9,477 bases of DNA from an uncultured Collinsella sp. (lineage in GTDB: Bacteria > Actinomycetota > Coriobacteriia > Coriobacteriales > Coriobacteriaceae): NCBI GenBank assembly GCA_902489295.1, contig CABTZM010000071.1:1-9477 (forward strand), read 5' to 3'. Below the pieces are notes generated by a model. It was not told the origin of the DNA, made no database searches, and saw nothing but the letters and a program-made list of their open reading frames with translations. Shown here piece after piece: positions 6,290 through 9,477 of the stretch. The stretch's first letter is position 1. Every line of letters starts with the position of its first letter. A program made the translations under genes and the position numbers.

Positions 6290-6304
6290 TAAACGATTCG
6301 TTTA
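6290..6304. promoter_or_regulatory. 15-bp palindrome between larA and the channel gene
   Basis: TAAACGA and TCGTTTA are perfect 7-bp arms around a single central T. Arms this close cannot form a useful RNA hairpin, so a protein-binding DNA site is the likelier reading. On the minus strand it overlaps TATAAC, a possible -10, which would allow separate control of the channel gene. No convincing -35 is visible. It could be chance. Confidence 0.25.
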
Positions 6305-6313
6305 AGTCGCGCG

Positions 6314-7615
6314 CTAGTGCTGCGCAACGACAACACCCAAGCCATCGGGGATGACGGCAACCTTGGCGTCCGCGCCCTTCATCTCAAAGGCGAGCTTGAG
6401 TGCCTCCTCGAGGGTGTTGACCGGCGTCATGTGCATGTCCTTGATCATCTGGTGATCGCACAGGTCGGTAACCATGATCACGGGGTGATGTGCCAGAATG
6501 CGGGCGAAAATCTGGCTCGTCCACTGGTCGGGCAGGGTCTCATCCTTGGGACGGTCGATGCAGGCGCGCTCAAACTCCGCCGGATCGTTATCGGCGATGT
6601 TGTGGTAGAAGCCCTCGCCACCGTGGCCGTCGGCACAACCGGCAACGTCGATGATCACGCCGCCCTCGGGAAGCGTGGCCTCGGCAGCGCACATACCCTT
6701 TACGGCCTGATAGATGTTCTGGTCGAGCGGGTAGCCACCATTGGTAGTGATAGCGATCTCGCACTCGACAGGCTCGACGCCGGCAAGGCTCTTCACGAAC
6801 TCGCAGCCAGCCTCATGGGCCTTATGGATGTCGCCGGCAAAGGAACCGATGACCTCGTGCTTGCCGTTAAGCACCACGTTGAGCACAAAGGCAAGGTGAG
6901 CCATTTCGGCAGCGGCAAACATATCCTCGCTCACGTGGTTGTGGCACAGGTTGCCGGCGCGCGAATGAGAATCGTTCACAAACTGACCGTTGTGGTTGTA
7001 CATGATGGTCTTATAGCTGGCGATACCGGGCAGCACGGACTTGCGGCTACCGGAGAAGCCGGCAAAGAAGTGCGGCTCAATAAAGCCCTCGGCAAGCAGC
7101 AGGTCGCAATCGACAGCGATCTTGTTGATGATGCACTCACCGCCAGAAGGCAGGGTGCCGATCTTCTTCATCATGCTGTCGTCAGTCGCGACGTGCATGA
7201 CGATCTCCTCGTTGGCGACGATCTCCTCGCCATACTTGTTGACGAGCTCCTCGTGCGTCGAAGGACGGTGCATACCAGTCGCAACCAGAATACGAACGCG
7301 AGCCTCGGGCGCAGCAGTATGAATGTGATGCAGCAGAATAGGCATTGTCACACGCGAAGGAACCGGACGCGTATGGTCGGAGCTAATGATGACGATGTCC
7401 TTCTTGCCAGCACAAAGCTCCTCGAGCGAAGGCGAGCCATAAGGATTAGCAAGCGACTCTTCTACAAGCTCTTGCTGCGTTTTTGTAGTCTCAAACTCGT
7501 TTTGATGACCCTCCATCACACCCGCGAAGTTCTTATCCTCGAGCTCCAGATGCAACGTCTTATGGTCAAACGGCAATTCACATTCAAACAACGACGAGCG
7601 CCCTCTTCCTTTCAT
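6314..7615 (-). CDS. larA: Lactate racemase LarA (nickel-pincer nucleotide enzyme)
   Basis: Interconverts L- and D-lactate in the cytoplasm with the covalently bound nickel-pincer nucleotide. The 433 residues correspond to about 424 in L. plantarum LarA, and its key residues recur with a constant offset of eight: Asp80 and Arg83 (IISSDHTRPVPS), His116 (ATGMHRPSTHEEL), His182 (EPHFFAGFSG), Lys192 (SGSRKSVLPG, cofactor attachment), His208 (YNHNGQF), and Gln303 and Lys306 (NIYQAVKGM). No active-site residue is missing, so a true lactate racemase is likely; LarA homologues on other 2-hydroxyacids exist. The ATG at 7615 lacks a Shine-Dalgarno. A TTG at 7591 (codon 9) has one and aligns with the usual LarA start. 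It heads a minus-strand unit with the channel gene, converging on larB-larC-tetR. Confidence 0.96.
   Translation of the reverse strand: MKGRGRSSLFECELPFDHKTLHLELEDKNFAGVMEGHQNEFETTKTQQELVEESLANPYGSPSLEELCAGKKDIVIISSDHTRPVPSRVTMPILLHHIHTAAPEARVRILVATGMHRPSTHEELVNKYGEEIVANEEIVMHVATDDSMMKKIGTLPSGGECIINKIAVDCDLLLAEGFIEPHFFAGFSGSRKSVLPGIASYKTIMYNHNGQFVNDSHSRAGNLCHNHVSEDMFAAAEMAHLAFVLNVVLNGKHEVIGSFAGDIHKAHEAGCEFVKSLAGVEPVECEIAITTNGGYPLDQNIYQAVKGMCAAEATLPEGGVIIDVAGCADGHGGEGFYHNIADNDPAEFERACIDRPKDETLPDQWTSQIFARILAHHPVIMVTDLCDHQMIKDMHMTPVNTLEEALKLAFEMKGADAKVAVIPDGLGVVVAQH
7601..7610 (-). promoter_or_regulatory. Shine-Dalgarno favouring an internal TTG start for larA
   Basis: The complement of 7601-7610 reads AGGAAGAGGG. 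It lies inside the longest larA reading frame, 9 nt before an in-frame TTG at 7591-7589. Starting there gives a 425-residue protein beginning MFECELPFDHKT, nearly the length of characterised LarA. The upstream ATG at 7615 has no purine-rich site within 5-12 nt. The TTG start is therefore a serious alternative. Confidence 0.5.
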
Positions 7616-7640
7616 CTAACACACTAGATAAACCGTAGGA

Positions 7641-7669
7641 AGGATACGCCGCTAACCGATAACAACCAA
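7641..7669 (-). promoter_or_regulatory. Candidate larA promoter
   Basis: On the minus strand TTGGTT (complement of 7664-7669) and TATCCT (complement of 7641-7646) are 17 bp apart. They match the -35 and -10 consensus at 3/6 and 4/6 positions. Initiation near 7634 would give a leader of about 20 nt to the ATG or about 43 nt to the TTG start. The site lies just downstream of the terminator at 7714-7747, where a larA promoter is expected. The match is weak. Confidence 0.3.
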
Positions 7670-7713
7670 CCACCCACCAACCCATTAACAAAACGTTCAC
7701 ATTTAAGCGGTAC

Positions 7714-7747
7714 AAAAAACGGCCGCGATCCCAAAGGACCGCGGCCG
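7714..7747 (-). terminator. Strong intrinsic terminator between ppc and larA
   Basis: CGGCCGCGGTCC and GGATCGCGGCCG (minus-strand reading of 7720-7747) form a 12-bp stem with one G-U pair and a TTTG tetraloop. Six T follow directly (complement of 7714-7719). It acts on minus-strand transcripts, so it separates ppc, or whatever is transcribed from 7748-7905, from larA. It lies 310 nt beyond the ppc stop codon, which is unusually far. Confidence 0.9.
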
Positions 7748-7905
7748 CCGCAGTCGAAATGCGCGAAGCGCCAAAAGCATCTCAATCCCGACCGATAAGG
7801 CGCTAGGCGCGAAAGCGCCGCACGCGCCGCCGAGACAGACCCCATCCAAAACGCGCGAAGCGCACCATTCTTCCTTCAGCCCGTAATCCGCAGAAGACCG
7901 GACAT
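7748..7905. other. Gene-free stretch with short GC hairpins
   Basis: Together with copy 2 and the larA upstream region, this is part of a 442-nt gap between larA and ppc. I find no supported coding sequence or tRNA. Three self-complementary motifs GCGCGAAGCGC or GCGCGAAAGCGC begin at 7761, 7807 and 7853, each 46 bp from the next. The middle one forms GGCGC/GCGCC around a GAAA tetraloop. The sequences between them are not obviously repeated. The stretch could be the 3' untranslated region of ppc or a small RNA ending at the terminator at 7714-7747. Confidence 0.35.
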
Positions 7906-8041
7906 CGCAGGGCCCGCCATAGGTTTATTTTTAGGCACACTCCGCAGGACGCAAGAAACCCTCGCCGCACGAAGTGCGCAGCGAGGGCTTCTTGCATGTC
8001 CGAGGACGTGCCTAAAAGTAAACCAATGGCGGGCCCGGACG
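7906..8041. repeat. Palindromic intergenic element, copy 2
   Basis: Same architecture and exact length as copy 1: 29-bp arms (7910-7938 and 8008-8036) around a 69-bp core (7939-8007), with the same CGCA and GGACG flanks. The core differs from copy 1 at four of 69 positions. The left arm (GGGCCCGCCATAGG onward) differs from copy 1 at eight of 29 positions, seven of them matched by a complementary change in the right arm. Within this copy the arms pair at 27 of 29 positions plus one G-T. It begins 21 nt behind the ppc stop codon, in the same orientation relative to the minus-strand gene as copy 1. No T-run is attached. Confidence 0.93.
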
Positions 8042-8057
8042 ACTACAGGGCTATCTA

Positions 8058-9477
8058 TTACCCCGTGTTCTGCAGTCCTGCCGAAACTCCAGTCACAGTC
8101 GAAAGGATCAGGCTCATGTACTCGGCCTTCTTCTCCTCGGCCATCTCGTCCTGGTTCATACGAACCTCGCGAAGGGCGCGAACCTGGGCGATGGACAGAG
8201 CGTCGACGTAAGGGTTACGGACGCGGACGGCGCAGCCGAGCACGCGGCGGCGCTGTAGCGGCCACTCGTCACCGACGATGGCGAGGACCCACTTACGGGT
8301 GAGCTGCATCTCGGTAAAGACCTTCTCGGACAGATCCTCGCGGTCGCCCAGGTGCAGGTACATCTTGGCGATGCGCTGGTCGGTCTTGGCAATCGACATC
8401 TCGATGTTGTCGATGAACGTGCGGAAGAACGGCCACTCCTGGTAGGCGGCCTTGAGCTGATCAAGATCGCCAAACTGCTCGCAGGCGGTGCCCAGGCCGT
8501 ACCAAGCGGCTAGGTTAATGCGGGCCTGGCTCCAGCTGAAGATCCACGGAATGGTACGCAGGTCGTCGAGCGACTTGGCACCCAAGCCGCGCTTGGCGGG
8601 ACGCGAGCCGATCGGCAGCAGGCCGACCTCGGTCAGCGGCGTCACAGTCGAGAACCACGGCGTAAAGTCGTCGGTGTTCAGCAGGTCCAGATAGCGCTCG
8701 TGGCTTGCGGCGTTGAGCTTCTCGGCCATATCCCAGAACTTCCGCGTGGTCTCGGTGTTGGTCTTCTCGACACTCGGGGCCGACTGAAGCAGCGTTGCGG
8801 CGGCAACGGACTCAACATGGCGCTGAGCCAGCGTGCGGTTGCCGTAACGGGCAAAAATGACCTCGCCCTGCTCGGTAAGCTTAAAGAAGCAGTTGACCGA
8901 GCCCTTGGGCTGCGCCAGAACGGCCTTGTTGGCCGGACCGCCGCCACGGCCCACGGCACCGCCGCGGCCGTGCATGAGCACCAGGTCGATATCGTTCTTC
9001 TCGGCCCACTTGGCGATGCGCTCCTGCGCGGAGTGCAGGGCGAGCATGGCCGTGGTAGGACCGGCATCCTTGGAGGAGTCGGAGTAGCCCAGCATGACCT
9101 CCATGCGGCGGTTGGTCTGGGCAAGACGCTTTTGCACCACGGGCAGCGTGAGCATCTGGTCGAGCACGTCGACGCAGCCCTCGAGATCCTCGAGCTGCTC
9201 GAACAGCGGGATCACGTCGAGCTCGGGCACGTCCTCCTCGTGTGCGAAGGAAAGGTGGGCGAGTTCAAAGACGTCGGCCACATGCTGGGCACTCTTGGTG
9301 AACGAGATGATGTAGCGATGCGCCATCTTCTTGCCGTAGCGCTTTTGGATGGAGCCGATGGCACGGAAGGTATCGATAACCTCGCGCGTCATGGGCTGCA
9401 GGTCGCCATGGATGCCGTTCTCGTGGATATCCTTGAGGGCGCGGGCATGCACCACGGAGTGCTGACGAAACTCCATC
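8058..9477 (-). CDS. ppc: Phosphoenolpyruvate carboxylase, C-terminal half (cut by window end)
   Basis: Carboxylates phosphoenolpyruvate with bicarbonate to oxaloacetate, refilling the C4 pool for aspartate synthesis and succinate fermentation. Only the last 472 or so residues are in the window; the full enzyme is about 880-920, and the Met at 9476 is internal. Numbered from there: FRQHSVVH (3-10), VMLGYSDSSKDAG (127-139), the glycine-rich catalytic loop HGRGGAVGRGGGPA (169-182), FSWSQARINLAAWYGLG (313-329) and the family C-terminus QNTG. Residues matching the E. coli aspartate-inhibitor pocket (Arg587, Lys773, Arg832, Asn881) appear as Arg177, Lys364, Arg420 and Asn470, so feedback inhibition by aspartate is plausible. 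Palindromic copy 2 starts 21 nt after the stop codon. Confidence 0.97.
   Translation of the reverse strand, partial: MEFRQHSVVHARALKDIHENGIHGDLQPMTREVIDTFRAIGSIQKRYGKKMAHRYIISFTKSAQHVADVFELAHLSFAHEEDVPELDVIPLFEQLEDLEGCVDVLDQMLTLPVVQKRLAQTNRRMEVMLGYSDSSKDAGPTTAMLALHSAQERIAKWAEKNDIDLVLMHGRGGAVGRGGGPANKAVLAQPKGSVNCFFKLTEQGEVIFARYGNRTLAQRHVESVAAATLLQSAPSVEKTNTETTRKFWDMAEKLNAASHERYLDLLNTDDFTPWFSTVTPLTEVGLLPIGSRPAKRGLGAKSLDDLRTIPWIFSWSQARINLAAWYGLGTACEQFGDLDQLKAAYQEWPFFRTFIDNIEMSIAKTDQRIAKMYLHLGDREDLSEKVFTEMQLTRKWVLAIVGDEWPLQRRRVLGCAVRVRNPYVDALSIAQVRALREVRMNQDEMAEEKKAEYMSLILSTVTGVSAGLQNTG

Noticed and set aside
4711..6354. 547-codon open frame on the plus strand running through tetR, copy 1 and the channel gene
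   Set aside because: It crosses a real gene in another frame, the palindrome and an antisense gene. It has no ribosome-binding site and no family resemblance, and it does not encode LarC2.
6317..7627. 436-codon open frame on the plus strand opposite larA
   Set aside because: Antisense shadow of a strongly supported LarA gene.
7685..7706. TTAA-flanked AACGTT motif upstream of larA as a Crp/Fnr-type (LarR-like) site
   Set aside because: Only the central 6 bp are symmetric and the flanks are unevenly spaced. The match is too weak to call an operator.
7624..7845. Small minus-strand frame between ppc and larA
   Set aside because: It runs straight through the intrinsic terminator at 7714-7747 and the larA promoter region, and has no recognisable content.

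Overview
The window looks like chromosomal DNA from a high-GC, anaerobic, gut-type actinobacterium, most likely a Coriobacteriia member close to Collinsella. This rests on base composition, gene content and gene order read by eye, not on a database match. It holds seven genes. Six are complete and one runs off the right edge. I saw no tRNA, rRNA, CRISPR array, transposase or phage gene.

Left part (1-2893). aspS (aspartyl-tRNA synthetase) is on the minus strand, with an intrinsic terminator behind it and a structured leader in front of it. It is divergent from serB (phosphoserine phosphatase) on the plus strand.

Middle part (2894-7713) is a lactate racemase (Lar) locus split into two converging units. 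On the plus strand, larB, a short larC and a TetR-family regulator follow one another with spacings of 10 and 2 nt. A perfect 11-bp inverted repeat lies in the promoter region of larB. On the minus strand, larA (the racemase) is followed after 49 nt by a GlpF/LarD-type channel gene. LarB and LarC help build the nickel-pincer nucleotide cofactor that LarA uses, and the channel probably moves lactic acid or glycerol. Two parts of the usual pathway are missing: the C-terminal half of LarC (LarC2), and LarE, the sulfur-inserting enzyme.

Right part (7714-9477). A strong minus-strand terminator, a gene-free stretch, and then the C-terminal half of ppc (phosphoenolpyruvate carboxylase), which is cut by the window end.

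The most unusual feature is a pair of 127-bp palindromic elements, at 5382-5508 and 7910-8036. They have identical length and a nearly identical 69-bp core. Their 29-bp arms differ between the copies, but seven of the arm differences are matched by compensating changes on the opposite arm. Both sit 21-24 nt behind the stop codon of a minus-strand gene, in the same orientation. This points to a repeated intergenic element whose fold-back structure is kept by selection or by its mode of copying.
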